Positions 1-8,800 of a stretch of 64,000 nucleotides of DNA are shown here, in pieces (within the stretch, counting starts at the first letter, position 1; each line of letters begins with the position of its first letter). The notes beneath the pieces are model-generated. The model was not told where the DNA came from. It searched no databases and saw only the letters and a program-made list of their open reading frames with translations. Position numbers and translations under genes: made by a program. The stretch comes from Arcobacter suis CECT 7833 (GTDB taxonomy: Bacteria > Campylobacterota > Campylobacteria > Campylobacterales > Arcobacteraceae), in assembly GCF_003544815.1 (NCBI RefSeq), contig NZ_CP032100.1, positions 496,001-560,000 on the forward strand. Reading direction: 5' to 3'.

Positions 1-2
1 TT

Positions 3-1091
3 AATGCAAATGCTATATCTTTTTCTTTTATAGATAAAAGACATTTTAAGCAAATAGAAACTAAAAAAGTGACTTTTACTTTAAGACCAGAACAAAGTGA
101 TGCAATAAAAGAGATTAAAAAAAGAGATTTTTCAATTTGTGTTGCACCTCCTGGATTTGGTAAAACTTTGCTTGGAGCAAAAATATTTGAGCAAAGGGCA
201 ACTACCACTATGATAGTTGTAAATAAAAATATGTTGTTGGATCAATGGATTGAAAGATTTGTAAACTATTTTGGATATGATAAAAAAGATATTGGATATT
301 TAGGAAAAGGTCACAATAAATTAAATGGAATAATTGATGTGGCAACAATGCAAAGTTTGAAAAATGATCCTGAAATAATAAATAATTATTCGTTTGTAAT
401 AGTTGATGAGTGTCATCATATTCCAGCAATTACTTTTGAGCAAATTATTAAAAATTTTAAAGGTAAATATATTTTAGGTTTAAGTGCAACTCCAAATAGA
501 AAAGATGACTTACAACCTATCTTATATCAACAGTTGGGTGAGATTTCTTATGAATATAAGAAAAAAAGAACACATACAAATAAACTTCAAATAATTAGAA
601 CAGATTTTTCAAGTAGTGCTGATAACTACGCTACAATCATAAATGAATTGTGCTTAGATGAAAATAGAAATAATTTAATAATTGAAGCAATAAAAACTAA
701 TATTCAAAGAAAAATTTTAGTTTTAACCGATAGAATAGAACATATAAATATATTAGAAAATCTTTTGCAAAAAGAGAAAATCGATTATGTTTGTGTTCAT
801 GGAAGTTTAAATAAAAAAGAACAAGTAGAAAATATGGCATTGGTAAATACGAAATCATTAATTATTGCTACAACATCATATTTTGGAGAGGGAATTGATT
901 TCCCTCACTTAAATACAATTATGTTTGTAACACCAATTTCATATTATGGAAGACTTGTTCAATATCTTGGGAGAATAGGACGGGGAAATCAAGAGTGTTT
1001 GGCAATTGATTTTTTAGATTCCAAAAATGCTATGTTGAATTCAGCTTATAAAAAAAGGCTTGAAGGCTACAAACAAATGCATTATAAATAA
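3..1091 (+). CDS. SF2 DEAD/DEAH-type helicase, C-terminal part (5' end outside window)
   Basis: The reading frame is open from the left edge of the window, so the GTG at 69 is probably internal and the protein is longer. Visible helicase motifs in order are APPGFGKT (Walker A), DECHH (motif II), LSATPNRKD (motif III) and YLGRIGRG (motif VI), giving a complete two-lobed ATPase core of about 340 residues. The block around R-P-E-Q and the Walker A context resemble UvsW-like or TOTE-type helicases, in which the helicase follows another domain (for example a primase-like domain), but that upstream part cannot be seen. It is followed 17 bp later by a cation antiporter gene with no functional link. 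The helicase fold is sure; the subfamily is a guess. Confidence 0.8.
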   Translation, partial: NANAISFSFIDKRHFKQIETKKVTFTLRPEQSDAIKEIKKRDFSICVAPPGFGKTLLGAKIFEQRATTTMIVVNKNMLLDQWIERFVNYFGYDKKDIGYLGKGHNKLNGIIDVATMQSLKNDPEIINNYSFVIVDECHHIPAITFEQIIKNFKGKYILGLSATPNRKDDLQPILYQQLGEISYEYKKKRTHTNKLQIIRTDFSSSADNYATIINELCLDENRNNLIIEAIKTNIQRKILVLTDRIEHINILENLLQKEKIDYVCVHGSLNKKEQVENMALVNTKSLIIATTSYFGEGIDFPHLNTIMFVTPISYYGRLVQYLGRIGRGNQECLAIDFLDSKNAMLNSAYKKRLEGYKQMHYK

Positions 1092-1108
1092 ATTTTAAAA
1101 GGAGTTAA

Positions 1109-2722
1109 ATGTTAGGAATTATTGTTGCAACAACACTTATTACATTAATTTTAAATCTAATTCTAAAAAAAGTACATTTGCCAACAATTATAGGATACAT
1201 ATTAACTGGTACGATTATCGCTTATACTTTTAATTTACATTCAGCTGTTGATAATCATGAATTAAAAGAAATTGCTGAATTTGGGGTAGTTTTTTTAATG
1301 TTTACTATAGGTTTAGAATTTTCTTTAAATCACTTAAAAAAAATGAGAAAAGAAGTTTTTTTTACGGGAACTTTGCAAATAGTTATAACAACAGTTTTTG
1401 TATATTTAATTGCACGATTTGTAATAGGATTTAATACTCAAACAGCTTTAATAATTGGAACAGTTTTATCTTTATCTTCAACAGCGATTGTTCTAAAAAC
1501 TTTTAATGAAACAAAAGAGATAACAAAACCCCATGGAAGAAGGGTTTTAGGGATCCTAATTATGCAAGATATTGCAGTTATTCCTATACTTTTAATGATT
1601 TCATTTTTTTCTATGACAGATGATGGTGCTTTACTTTTTACAATTGGAAAAACTATTTTAGCTGCTATTGTATTATTAGCTTTATTATATTTTAGTGGTA
1701 GATATTTATTAGAACCATTTTTAAGATATGTATCTGCTACTAAATCAGATGAATTATTTGTAGCTTCAGTTTTATTATTAGCTGTTGGTTCTGCATATTT
1801 GGCATATTATTTTGGGTTTTCATATTCACTTGGAGCATTTATTGCAGGTATGATGATTTCAGAAACTAAATTTAAACATCAAGTTGAAGCTGACCTTATT
1901 CCTTTTAGAAATATACTTTTAGGTGTGTTTTTTATAACAGTTGGAATGCAAATAAATTTTAAAGTAATCTATGAATATGCTTGGATTATCGCTATTTTAT
2001 TACCACTTGTGATGGGATTAAAATTTATAGTAATTTATACACTTGTAAGATATGAAGATAATAAAAGAGTTGCTTTTAAAACAGCACTTTCTTTAATTCA
2101 AATAGGTGAATTTTCACTTGCTATTTTAGAATTAGCAAGAAGCCAAAATTTAATTGATATAACATATTCTCAAATATTAATAGTAACCATTGTAATATCA
2201 ATGATTTTAACACCAATAGTTTTAAAGAATCTTTCAAAAGCAGCTGCTAGATTGATTCCAGAAGATGTTATGATGATAACAAATACATATAATATTGCAG
2301 AAGATACTGAAAATCATGTTGTAGTTCTTGGTTATGGAAGATTTGGTCAAGCAATAGTTGAAGAGTTAAAAACTTTTGGTCAAAATTATGTGATTTTAGA
2401 ACATAATGTAAAGTTTTATCAAATAGGAAAAGATAGAGGGGAACCAATAGTTTTTGGAAATGCAGCTCAAAGACATATTTTAAATTCTATAAATATTAAA
2501 AAAGCATCTGCTGTAATAGTTGCGGTTAATAATCCAGAGATATTACATCTTATTTGTGAAGCTGTTAATGATTTAACACACAACAGTAAAACTATTGTAA
2601 CTGTTACAACAGAAGCAGAAAAAGAAGCATTAAGAGGTTTACATTTAAAGCATGTTATTGTAGAAACAAAACAAATAGCAAGAGCAGTTGTGGATGAAAT
2701 TATGTATTGTAGACTTTCATAA
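1109..2722 (+). CDS. CPA2-family cation:proton antiporter with C-terminal RCK/TrkA-N domain (KefB/KefC-like)
   Basis: This is an inner-membrane Na+/H+ or K+/H+ antiporter of 537 residues. Roughly residues 1-380 form a dozen hydrophobic segments, including the family blocks GYILTGTIIAY and FMFTIGLEF-like residues near 65-75. From about 395 a cytoplasmic Rossmann fold begins with HVVVLGYGRFGQAIVEEL, carrying the GxGxxG nucleotide-binding signature of RCK (TrkA-N) domains that gate K+ efflux systems. An AAAAGGAG ribosome site lies just upstream of the ATG. The gene stands alone and ends in a strong hairpin shared with the convergent tonB operon. Substrate ion and ligand control (glutathione as in KefC, or nucleotide) cannot be told from sequence. 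Confidence 0.88.
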   Translation: MLGIIVATTLITLILNLILKKVHLPTIIGYILTGTIIAYTFNLHSAVDNHELKEIAEFGVVFLMFTIGLEFSLNHLKKMRKEVFFTGTLQIVITTVFVYLIARFVIGFNTQTALIIGTVLSLSSTAIVLKTFNETKEITKPHGRRVLGILIMQDIAVIPILLMISFFSMTDDGALLFTIGKTILAAIVLLALLYFSGRYLLEPFLRYVSATKSDELFVASVLLLAVGSAYLAYYFGFSYSLGAFIAGMMISETKFKHQVEADLIPFRNILLGVFFITVGMQINFKVIYEYAWIIAILLPLVMGLKFIVIYTLVRYEDNKRVAFKTALSLIQIGEFSLAILELARSQNLIDITYSQILIVTIVISMILTPIVLKNLSKAAARLIPEDVMMITNTYNIAEDTENHVVVLGYGRFGQAIVEELKTFGQNYVILEHNVKFYQIGKDRGEPIVFGNAAQRHILNSINIKKASAVIVAVNNPEILHLICEAVNDLTHNSKTIVTVTTEAEKEALRGLHLKHVIVETKQIARAVVDEIMYCRLS

Positions 2723-2747
2723 CTAAAGATTAATTTCTTTAGTTATG
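2718..2747. terminator. Bidirectional hairpin terminator between antiporter and tonB
   Basis: A perfect 12-bp stem (2718-2729 paired with 2736-2747) with a 6-nt loop, TTAATT, overlaps the antiporter stop codon and lies between two convergent genes. The A/T-rich flanks on both sides suit termination from either direction. Confidence 0.7.
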
Positions 2748-2760
2748 ATTTAAATATTTG

Positions 2761-3459
2761 TTATTTGATTTGATAAACAATTGGTACAGTTATTTCCCAA
2801 CTATGTTTATTTAATTCTTTAGGAATAGCCTCAATATTTCCTATATCAGCTAAAATTTTTATTGCAGCTTCGTCTAATCTTTCAAAATATGAACTTTTAC
2901 TAACTTTAATATTTGTTATTTGACCATCTTTTGAAACAACAAATGTTACATAAACTTTCCCATTTTGATTTAATCTTTTTGCAGCATTAGGATAAACCTT
3001 GTTTTTTTCAATTTTAGCTCTTAGTTTAGATAAATATTGTGCTTCTATACTTTCTATTTCACTTGTATCTACTTGTTTAGGTGGAATTTCATTTAAAATA
3101 GGAGTATTATCTACTGGTTTTATATTTTGTTGAACAACCTCAGTTTTTTGTTCTTCAGTTTTTTCTTTAATTGGCTCTTGTATAGGTTTTTTATGCTCTA
3201 GTTTTTTTTCTTTTTTAGGTTTGTGTATTTTCTTTTCAACTATTGGTTCTGGTTGAGTTTTTTCTACAACTGGTTCAGGTTCAGGCTGAACTGGTTGTGG
3301 AGTAACTTCTTGATGAACTAGTGTAATATGTTTAAGAGATATAGTTTTTTCTTCTTTTTCTGGAATAATTACTGAATCAGCAAAAACAAAAAAGAAAAAA
3401 AATACGGCTATTAAATATAAAACCATAGTTATAAAAAAAGAGTTTAAGTATCTAGTCAT
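2761..3459 (-). CDS. tonB: TonB energy transducer
   Basis: TonB couples the proton-motive force harvested by ExbB-ExbD to outer-membrane receptors. The 232-residue protein has an N-terminal membrane anchor (about residues 8-28), then a long Pro/Glu/Lys-rich periplasmic spacer with repeated QPEPEPVVEK and KPKKEKK-like blocks (about 50-125). It ends in a TonB C-terminal domain with YPNAAKRLNQNGKVYVTF and the closing WEITVPIVYQ. It is the last gene of exbB-exbD-tonB; its ATG overlaps the exbD stop in ATGA, indicating translational coupling. A Fur-type box upstream of exbB suggests iron repression. Three TonB-dependent receptors lie 22-30 kb downstream in this window and are the obvious clients. 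Confidence 0.93.
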   Translation of the reverse strand: MTRYLNSFFITMVLYLIAVFFFFFVFADSVIIPEKEEKTISLKHITLVHQEVTPQPVQPEPEPVVEKTQPEPIVEKKIHKPKKEKKLEHKKPIQEPIKEKTEEQKTEVVQQNIKPVDNTPILNEIPPKQVDTSEIESIEAQYLSKLRAKIEKNKVYPNAAKRLNQNGKVYVTFVVSKDGQITNIKVSKSSYFERLDEAAIKILADIGNIEAIPKELNKHSWEITVPIVYQIK

Positions 3460-3833
3460 TTTTTAGTCACTATAGAAACATTTGAATAATTATGTTTTTT
3501 TAACATGTCTAAAACCTGAACAAAAGATTCAAACTTTGTATTTTTATCTGTGTTAATATGTATTGGTGTTTCTTTTGATGATTGCAAAATTATTTTTTCT
3601 ACATTTTCTAAAATTTCTATTTTGTTTTCAAAAAGTATTTCACCATTTTCTTGAATTACAAGGATTATCTCTTTATCTGGTTTTAAATTATCTGCATTTG
3701 ATGCATTAGGTAAAGAAATAGGAATAATTCCCCTTGAAATAAATGTTGAAGTTAATAAAACTATTGCTAAAAGTACAAGTAAAACATCAATAAATGGTAT
3801 AACATTTATCGAATCATATTTCTTCAGTTTCAT
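3456..3833 (-). CDS. exbD: ExbD, TonB-system proton channel subunit
   Basis: ExbD forms the proton channel of the TonB motor with ExbB. The protein begins MKLKKYDSINVIPFIDVLLV; the aspartate in the single N-terminal membrane helix (F-I-D-V-L-L-V) is the conserved protonatable residue. A periplasmic domain of about 95 residues follows. I place the start at 3833 because GGAG sits seven bases before that ATG; an in-frame ATG eight codons upstream has no ribosome site and lies inside exbB. The gene overlaps exbB by 20 bp upstream and tonB by 4 bp downstream. Confidence 0.93.
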   Translation of the reverse strand: MKLKKYDSINVIPFIDVLLVLLAIVLLTSTFISRGIIPISLPNASNADNLKPDKEIILVIQENGEILFENKIEILENVEKIILQSSKETPIHINTDKNTKFESFVQVLDMLKKHNYSNVSIVTKK

Positions 3834-4245
3834 ATAAACTCTCCAAAACTTCAGCATATCTACTTAGAATATTATAAAATACCATAGAAATGATTGCTAC
3901 AACTAACCCAACTGCTGTTGCTTTTAAAGCTAATGCTAAAGATGCCATAATTTTTGCAGCTTCAATATCACCATTACTCATAGTCATAAATGTAAGCATA
4001 ATTGCTAATACAGTTCCTAATAATCCAATATAAGGAGAATTTGAAGCAATCGTTCCAATAATAGTAAGATGTTTTGTTAAGGCAACATCTAAATGTTTTT
4101 TGTTTGTATAATTTTTTATATTAATTTTTTTGTAAAAAATTATTCTTTCTATAAAAAACCAAACAGCAATAAAACTCATAAAAACAAGAAGTCCTATTAC
4201 TCCATAGTCAACTGTATGTTTAAGAGTTTCTATATTCATATCCAT
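3814..4245 (-). CDS. exbB: ExbB, TonB-system proton channel subunit
   Basis: ExbB is the scaffold of the TonB motor in the inner membrane. The 143-residue protein shows three membrane helices: about residues 15-33, about 58-88 with the conserved PYIGLLGTVLAIMLTF block, and about 97-125 with the polar KATAVGLVVAI block that lines the proton path. It is short compared with enteric ExbB but normal for the Campylobacterota type. AAAGGA lies eight bases before the ATG. It is the first gene of the tonB operon, reading away from a perfect Fur-type palindrome. Confidence 0.92.
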   Translation of the reverse strand: MDMNIETLKHTVDYGVIGLLVFMSFIAVWFFIERIIFYKKINIKNYTNKKHLDVALTKHLTIIGTIASNSPYIGLLGTVLAIMLTFMTMSNGDIEAAKIMASLALALKATAVGLVVAIISMVFYNILSRYAEVLESLYETEEI

Positions 4246-4293
4246 TTTTGCGATCCTTTTTACTTTTTATAAACATAACTATAATATAATATT

Positions 4294-4306
4294 GATAATA
4301 ATTATC
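4294..4306. promoter_or_regulatory. Fur-type box between exbB and the tolC-macAB-like operon
   Basis: GATAATAATTATC is a perfect 6-1-6 inverted repeat matching the classical Fur hexamer pattern. It sits in the shared promoter region of the divergent tonB system and exporter operon, so one site could repress both when iron is plentiful. The match is seen directly; binding is inferred. Confidence 0.65.
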
Positions 4307-4394
4307 TTAATTGAAATAGAAAGTTTAATATTTTGTTAAAGATTCATTAAAATAAATCGTATACAATTTCACTAATTAAGAAAAAGGAGTTTTT

Positions 4395-5588
4395 TTGAAG
4401 AGAATAATTATTCCTTCTTTATTTTGTTCTTTAATCTTTGCAAATGAGTTAGATATTTTGCAAAAAGATAAAAAAGAGTTAAGACAGATAGAAAAAGAAG
4501 TTATACAAAAGAAGTACGAAGGTGCAAAGGATGATTGGATTGGAACAATCAATTTAAGTTCAGGATTAACAAGAAGCCATTCTTTTTCAAAAGATAATGA
4601 TTCCTTTAATAAAAGTATTTCTATTGGATTTACTCAAAGTGTGTACGAATCAGGTGGAATAGAATTTGGAATTAAATATGCCAATGATGAACTAAAATCA
4701 GAAACAATTGCATGGGAAAATGAAAATATAGCAATGTTACAAACTATTTATGAAACTCTTTTAACTATAGAAAAACTAAAGTTACAAATAGAACAAAGTG
4801 ATTATTTATTAAAAAATAAAGATATTGAACTTATTTTAAAAAAGATTCAATATGAAGCGGGAAGAGTTGATATTATCGAACTTAATAATGCTATTATGTC
4901 AAAAAACAATCAGCAAAAAGAGAATATTTCTTTGAAAAACTCACTAAAAGATAAAGAGTATGAGCTTTCAAAATATACAAGTTTTAAATCTAACGAAATA
5001 GAAATTATTGATTTTAAAATTATTGATAAAGAGAAATTCTTAAAAGATAATTTAAATATCAGATATGAAAATTCAAGAGTTGAATTACTTGATACAAGTT
5101 ATAAACAACTAAAAAGTTCGTATTTACCAAAAGTTAGTTTAAATACAAATGCAGGATATTCAGATAATGGGGATTTAAGTAGAGATACAAATGAAGAGAA
5201 TAAAAATGGTTCTGTTGGTTTAAATATGACAATGCCTTTATTTGATATTACAAAAGAGGCAAAAATAGAAAAATCAAAATTAGAAGTGTTAAAACAAAAA
5301 GTAAATGTAACTGATATACAAAATGAGTTGGTTTATGAATATGAACAAATTTTGGCTCAAATTAATACTTATGAAGAGTATGAACAAATTACAAAAAATA
5401 ATTTGAAATTATATGATGACTTACTTATGGTAAATCAAAGTTCAAATAGCGCTGGTATGACTTCTGATTTTGATTTAGAAATTTTACAAAATACAAAAAA
5501 AATAAATGAATATGATTTAGAAATAAATGATATTAATAAAAAACTACAATATTCAAAACTATATTTTAAAACAAAGGCTGATATCTAA
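4395..5588 (+). CDS. TolC-family outer-membrane efflux protein
   Basis: This is the outer-membrane duct of a tripartite exporter. The 397-residue protein has a signal peptide (MKRIIIPSLFCSLIFA), then the long heptad-rich helices and two TolC-type repeats, with the Y-L-P-K-V-S-L block of the second repeat near residue 240. The start is TTG with AAAGGAG five bases upstream. It is the first gene of a four-gene operon (TolC, adaptor, ATPase, permease) joined by TAATG overlaps. It resembles the TolC-like protein at 19448-20605 in signal peptide and architecture. Position opposite tonB across a Fur-type box suggests an iron-linked cargo such as a siderophore, which is inference. Confidence 0.88.
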   Translation: MKRIIIPSLFCSLIFANELDILQKDKKELRQIEKEVIQKKYEGAKDDWIGTINLSSGLTRSHSFSKDNDSFNKSISIGFTQSVYESGGIEFGIKYANDELKSETIAWENENIAMLQTIYETLLTIEKLKLQIEQSDYLLKNKDIELILKKIQYEAGRVDIIELNNAIMSKNNQQKENISLKNSLKDKEYELSKYTSFKSNEIEIIDFKIIDKEKFLKDNLNIRYENSRVELLDTSYKQLKSSYLPKVSLNTNAGYSDNGDLSRDTNEENKNGSVGLNMTMPLFDITKEAKIEKSKLEVLKQKVNVTDIQNELVYEYEQILAQINTYEEYEQITKNNLKLYDDLLMVNQSSNSAGMTSDFDLEILQNTKKINEYDLEINDINKKLQYSKLYFKTKADI

Positions 5589-6853
5589 TGGATGCAAATT
5601 TACAAAATGAATTAAAAAATTATTCAAATAAAAATTCAAAGAAAAAATATTTTTTTATAATTTTTATAATTTTACTTTTAGGCTCGGCTGTTTATTATTA
5701 TTTTTTTATAAGTCAAGCAAAAAAAGAAGATGTTGTTTTATATAATACAAAAAAGGTAACTAAAGGTGATTTGTCTGTTGTTGTTAGTGCAACAGGAACT
5801 TTAAATCCAACAAATAGTGTTGAAATTGGAGTTGAAGTATCTGGAACTATTAAAGAAATATATGTGGATTTTAATGATGAAGTTGAAGTAGGACAACTTT
5901 TAGCAATTCTTGATACTAGAAAATTACAATCAGAGGTCGATGGACAAACGGCAAGTTTAGGTATTTCAAAAGCTAATCTTAAAGAGAGTGAAGTAAATCT
6001 TAGAAATAAAAAAGCAGTTTATGATAGAACTTTAAAAATGTACAATAGTTCAGGTGGAAAATATCCTTCTATAAATGAACTTGATGATGCAAAATTTGCC
6101 TATGAAAGTTCAGTTTCTTCTTTAGAAGCTTCAAAAGCAAAGGTTGAACAATCATCTTTTAGTTTAAATACTGCAAAACAAAACCTTGATAAAGCATATG
6201 TAAAATCTTCTATAAAAGGAATAGTTTTAAATAGAGCTGTTGAAGTTGGACAAACCTTGGCTGCTTCTATGAATGCTCCAAAATTGTTTACTTTAGCAAA
6301 AGATTTAACTCAAATGGATTTAATAGTAAGTATTGATGAATCAGATGTTGCAGATATTAAAAAAGATTTAGATGTAACTTTTACAGTTGATGCATATCCA
6401 AATAAAAATTTTAAAGGAAAAATAAAACAAGTACGACTAAATCCAGTTACAGTAAATGGCGTAGTAACTTATGAAACAGTTGTTGGAGTTAATAACGAAG
6501 AATTACTTTTAAGACCAGGAATGACAGCAACTGCTCAAATTAATACTAAACAAAGTCTTGATAAATTGATGATTCCAAATGGAGCATTGAGATTTAAACC
6601 AAAAGTTCAATCAGAACAAAAAGCAAACACTATGAATTTAGTGCAACCTCCAAGACGACTTCCAGGTGAAAATCCTTCTAAAGATTTAGGAAAAAAAGAA
6701 TTTTCTCCTATATTTATTTTAGAAAATAATCAACCAAAAAGAGTTATGGTAAAAGTTTTAGAAACGGATGGAAAAATCACAACTGTTGAATCAAATGACC
6801 TAAAAGTTGATGATGAGTTGATTATCTCACAAAAGAGTGATAATGGAAAATAA
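5588..6853 (+). CDS. Periplasmic adaptor of MacAB-type exporter (HlyD/MacA family)
   Basis: This membrane-fusion protein bridges the MacB-like permease and the TolC duct. The 421-residue protein has an N-terminal membrane helix (about 20-41), a lipoyl half (SATGTLNPTNSVEIGVEVSG), a coiled-coil hairpin (about 115-205), the returning lipoyl half (VKSSIKGIVLNRAVEVGQTL) and beta-barrel and membrane-proximal domains to the end. The ATG overlaps the upstream tolC stop (TAATG). Its arrangement with an ATPase and a four-helix permease matches MacA rather than an RND adaptor. A proline/charge-rich insertion (about 345-370) lies in the membrane-proximal region. Confidence 0.88.
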   Translation: MDANLQNELKNYSNKNSKKKYFFIIFIILLLGSAVYYYFFISQAKKEDVVLYNTKKVTKGDLSVVVSATGTLNPTNSVEIGVEVSGTIKEIYVDFNDEVEVGQLLAILDTRKLQSEVDGQTASLGISKANLKESEVNLRNKKAVYDRTLKMYNSSGGKYPSINELDDAKFAYESSVSSLEASKAKVEQSSFSLNTAKQNLDKAYVKSSIKGIVLNRAVEVGQTLAASMNAPKLFTLAKDLTQMDLIVSIDESDVADIKKDLDVTFTVDAYPNKNFKGKIKQVRLNPVTVNGVVTYETVVGVNNEELLLRPGMTATAQINTKQSLDKLMIPNGALRFKPKVQSEQKANTMNLVQPPRRLPGENPSKDLGKKEFSPIFILENNQPKRVMVKVLETDGKITTVESNDLKVDDELIISQKSDNGK

Positions 6854-7547
6854 AAAAACTATTATTGAATTCAAAAATATAGTTAAGACTTATGGTAATG
6901 GAGATGCAAAAACTTACGCTTTAAATGGAGTAAATCTTTCTATAAAAGAAGGAGAATTTGTAGCTATTATGGGAGCTAGTGGAAGTGGAAAATCAACAGC
7001 TATGAATATGATAGGATGTTTAGATAAACCAAGTTCAGGCGAATATCTATTTAATGGTATAAATGTGGCAGATTTAAACAGAAATCAAATGGCACTTTTA
7101 CGAAGAAATTTTTTAGGATTTGTTTTTCAAAGCTTTAATCTTTTAGGAAGAACAAGTGCTTTAGAAAATGTAGAATTACCTTTAGTTTATAGAAAAATTC
7201 CTGCTATTAAAAGAAAAGAAATGGCATTAGACGCCCTTACAAAAGTAGGGCTTCAAAGTGTAGTTTATAACACTCCTGCTCAACTTTCTGGTGGGCAACA
7301 ACAAAGAGTTGCGATTGCCAGAGCAATAGTTTCTAATCCTTTAGTTTTATTAGCAGATGAGCCAACTGGAAATCTAGATAGTATAAAAAGTATGGAAATT
7401 ATGAACTTATTAAAACAATTAAATGAAGAAGAAAAAATCACTGTAATTATGGTAACACATGAAGAAGAAATGGCAGCATTCGCTTCAAGAGTTATATATT
7501 TTAGAGATGGACATATTGAAGATAGTTTAAAAAAAGGATTTAAGTAA
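6843..7547 (+). CDS. MacB-type ABC transporter ATPase
   Basis: Cytoplasmic ATPase of the exporter. It shows Walker A GASGSGKST, a Q-loop (FVFQSFNLL), the ABC signature LSGGQQQRVAIARA, Walker B VLLADEPTGNLD and the switch histidine in MVTHEEE. About 234 residues is normal for the LolD/MacB-N class. Two starts are possible: GTG at 6837 or ATG at 6843. I chose ATG because AAGAG is correctly spaced before it. Unlike Escherichia coli MacB, ATPase and permease are separate genes. The gene overlaps the adaptor gene by a few bases and the permease by TAATG. Confidence 0.92.
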   Translation: MENKKTIIEFKNIVKTYGNGDAKTYALNGVNLSIKEGEFVAIMGASGSGKSTAMNMIGCLDKPSSGEYLFNGINVADLNRNQMALLRRNFLGFVFQSFNLLGRTSALENVELPLVYRKIPAIKRKEMALDALTKVGLQSVVYNTPAQLSGGQQQRVAIARAIVSNPLVLLADEPTGNLDSIKSMEIMNLLKQLNEEEKITVIMVTHEEEMAAFASRVIYFRDGHIEDSLKKGFK

Positions 7548-8758
7548 TGTTAACAAATGCCTTTTTAATTGCTTTAAAAGAGATAAGAAGAAATATTTTA
7601 CGATCTTTTTTAACTATTTTAGGAATTGTAATTGGAGTAGCTTCTGTAATTGCAATGGTAATGATTGGAGATGGAACAACTGCTAATGTAAAAGAGAGTA
7701 TTTCAAAACTTGGAACTAATATGCTAACTTTGAGAGTTGGACAAGAAAGACGAGGACCACCAAGGGAAGATAATAGTGCAAAACCATTTACAGAAGGTGA
7801 TATTATTGCCATAAAAAATGAGATTCAAAATATCAAAGCAGTTGCTTCTGAAAACTCAAGTAGAATGAATATTGTTTATGGAAATAAAAGTAATAGTGCT
7901 TCAGTAATTGGAACAAATAATGACTATTTTATTATAAAAGATTGGGAAGTAACCGATGGAAGAACTTTTGATGAAAGTGAACTTAATAGTGGGAAATCTT
8001 CTTGTATTATTGGAACTACAATAGTTAAACAACTTTTTGGTGAAGAAAACCCTATTGGTACAAATATTAGACTTAAAAATTTAAGTTGTAATGTTATTGG
8101 AGTTCTAAAATCAAAAGGAGCTGCTGCTTTTGGAAATGATCAAGATGAAATAGTAATAGTTCCCCTTAAAATGTTTCAACAAAAAATAAAAGGTGATAAA
8201 GATATTTCATCAATTCTAATTTCAATTACAGATGGTAAACATATTGAAAATGCAAAAATTGAGATTACATCTTTAATGCAAGAAAGAAGAAGTTTAAGAG
8301 TTGATGAACCCGATAATTTTCATATTCGAGATATGGAAGAGATGCTTTCTGCTATGACGTCAACAACAAAAATGTTAACTTATCTTTTAGGCTCAATTGC
8401 AGCAATTTCTTTACTTGTTGGTGGAATTGGAATAATGAATATTATGTTAGTTTCAGTAACGGAAAGAACAAGAGAAATAGGAACAAGACTTGCTATTGGA
8501 GCTATGGAAAATGAAGTTTTACTTCAATTTCTAGTTGAAGCTATAGTTTTATCAACAATGGGTGGAGTTATTGGAATAATTTTAGGCTTAGGAATAGGTT
8601 ATGGAATAGTAACTATGATGGATTTAACATTTATCCTAAATAATCAAATAATAATGATATCTTTTTTCTTTTCAACTTTAATTGGAGTTGTTTTTGGATA
8701 CTTTCCTGCTAGAAAAGCAGCAAGATTAAATCCTATTGATGCTTTAAGATACGAATAA
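7547..8758 (+). CDS. MacB-type ABC transporter permease (FtsX domain)
   Basis: Membrane subunit of the exporter. The 403-residue protein has membrane helix 1 at about 15-40, a large periplasmic MacB-PCD domain (about 45-260), then three helices at about 280-305, 330-355 and 365-390 with the FtsX blocks GGIGIMNIMLVSVTERTREIG and YFPARKAARLNPIDALRYE at the C terminus. It is the last gene of the tolC-like operon and is followed by a hairpin terminator. MacB-type pumps extrude macrolides, peptides, toxins or siderophores; cargo here is not decidable from sequence. Confidence 0.9.
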   Translation: MLTNAFLIALKEIRRNILRSFLTILGIVIGVASVIAMVMIGDGTTANVKESISKLGTNMLTLRVGQERRGPPREDNSAKPFTEGDIIAIKNEIQNIKAVASENSSRMNIVYGNKSNSASVIGTNNDYFIIKDWEVTDGRTFDESELNSGKSSCIIGTTIVKQLFGEENPIGTNIRLKNLSCNVIGVLKSKGAAAFGNDQDEIVIVPLKMFQQKIKGDKDISSILISITDGKHIENAKIEITSLMQERRSLRVDEPDNFHIRDMEEMLSAMTSTTKMLTYLLGSIAAISLLVGGIGIMNIMLVSVTERTREIGTRLAIGAMENEVLLQFLVEAIVLSTMGGVIGIILGLGIGYGIVTMMDLTFILNNQIIMISFFFSTLIGVVFGYFPARKAARLNPIDALRYE

Positions 8759-8762
8759 ATTT

Positions 8763-8800
8763 AAAATAAAATCTTTTCTTCAAAGAGAAGATTTTATTTT
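8763..8800. terminator. Bidirectional hairpin after the exporter operon
   Basis: A perfect 13-bp inverted repeat (8763-8775 with 8788-8800) with a 12-nt loop lies between the convergent exporter permease and ankyrin genes and overlaps the ankyrin stop. AT-rich arms give T-runs in both directions. Confidence 0.7.

Noticed and set aside
7540-7812. Minus-strand frame inside the MacB-type permease
   Set aside because: No ribosome site, no recognisable family and a complete overlap with a well-supported gene.
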